Source: Actinomadura opuntiae (GTDB lineage: Bacteria; Actinomycetota; Actinomycetes; Streptosporangiales; Streptosporangiaceae). From it: a stretch of 64,000 bases of DNA. Shown in pieces: positions 63,955 to 64,000 of this stretch (positions within the stretch are counted from its first letter, which is position 1; each line of letters starts with the position of its first letter). Position numbers and translations under genes: made by a program. The notes beneath the pieces are model-generated. The model saw only the letters and a list, made by a program, of their open reading frames with translations. It was not told the origin of the DNA and made no database searches. The stretch covers positions 124,001-188,000 of the forward strand of contig NZ_JASNWF010000002.1 in NCBI RefSeq assembly GCF_030283205.1. Direction: 5' to 3'.

Positions 63955-64000
63955 TGTCGTCTCCGATGGGAAGGGTCCAGTGGAAGGTGGTGCCGGGGTC
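63947..64000 (-). CDS. Sensor histidine kinase, C-terminal end only
   Basis: The last 17 residues of a gene entering from the right edge: [17 protein letters not shown] then stop. GTTFHWTLP is the usual end of a HATPase domain in histidine kinases, and the 8-base overlap with the response regulator at 63517 makes it the cognate kinase. The sensor part lies outside the window. Confidence 0.75.
   Translation of the reverse strand, partial: DPGTTFHWTLPIGDDND

Noticed and set aside
1..64000. Secondary-metabolite cluster, prophage, or rRNA/tRNA genes
   Set aside because: No polyketide or peptide synthetase, phage structural gene, integrase or cloverleaf-like sequence was recognised.

Overview
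The window is very GC-rich, with start codons that are often GTG. It carries mycobacterial-type SigK/RskA, many TetR, MmyB-type XRE and ArsR regulators, Tat and lipoprotein exports, and many acyl-CoA and xenobiotic genes. This points to a soil filamentous actinomycete; Actinomadura or another Thermomonosporaceae member is my best guess (inference, no database search). It reads as a mosaic of small chromosomal operons. I see no rRNA, tRNA, CRISPR array, insertion sequence, plasmid origin or large secondary-metabolite cluster.

Layout. 1-2145: arsenic detoxification (cut ArsI/CadI-type protein, arsR, arsC, second arsR, arsM) with three ArsR-type palindromes. 2194-8807: HxlR regulator, SDR with a decayed MFS gene behind it, an odd chimeric Ser/Thr kinase, CadD-type cadmium exporter, DHA2 drug exporter, XRE regulator. 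8910-15373: hydrolases, ROK regulator/HAD pair, XRE regulator/quinone reductase pair, lipoprotein. 15631-24810: S9 peptidase, acyl-CoA dehydrogenase + enoyl-CoA hydratase with TetR, secreted lipase, amidase, sugar-porter-like MFS. 24879-29889: secreted SURNod19-like protein plus PQQ-type beta-propeller operon, chitinase, acetyltransferase. 30034-35580: MFS transporter and a compact SigK regulon (fasciclin protein, molybdopterin oxidoreductase, sigK, rskA). 35600-43040: SDRs, hemerythrin, TetR/oxidoreductase pair, LTD-domain exoprotein, GntR-controlled CoA-transferase and HMG-CoA-lyase-like gene. 43116-49453: exported hydrolases, truncated MFS, GlxA regulator. 49473-55027: second acyl-CoA locus (kinase-DUF6285 fusion, TetR, VOC, CMD-like, acyl-CoA dehydrogenase). 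55024-58483: phosphotransferase, three orphan genes and a frameshifted XRE-TPR regulator. 58497-64000: pterin dehydratase, RsbW-like and SpoIIE-like partner-switching proteins, L,D-transpeptidase, MarR, and a response regulator/histidine kinase pair running off the right end.

The two strongest observations are regulatory. (1) The 20-bp palindrome ACTTGA-N8-TCAAGT occurs three times: between acyl-CoA dehydrogenase and TetR (19576), before the secreted lipase (20398), and between the second TetR and the second acyl-CoA operon (52559). It ties distant loci into one apparent regulon. Those loci together hold ACAD11-like dehydrogenases and a fused hydroxyacyl-CoA-kinase-like protein, suggesting a phosphorylation-dependent route for hydroxy-acid breakdown. 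(2) Three promoters of form CCATCC/CCACCC-N15-CCGAAC/G lie exactly before sigK, the molybdopterin oxidoreductase and the fasciclin lipoprotein, and they define a local SigK regulon.

Several transporter or signalling genes are broken or chimeric (MFS 2940-3729, kinase 4510-5673, MFS 44614-45807, XRE-TPR 57283-58483), so parts of the window are decaying. All functional names come from reading motifs by eye.
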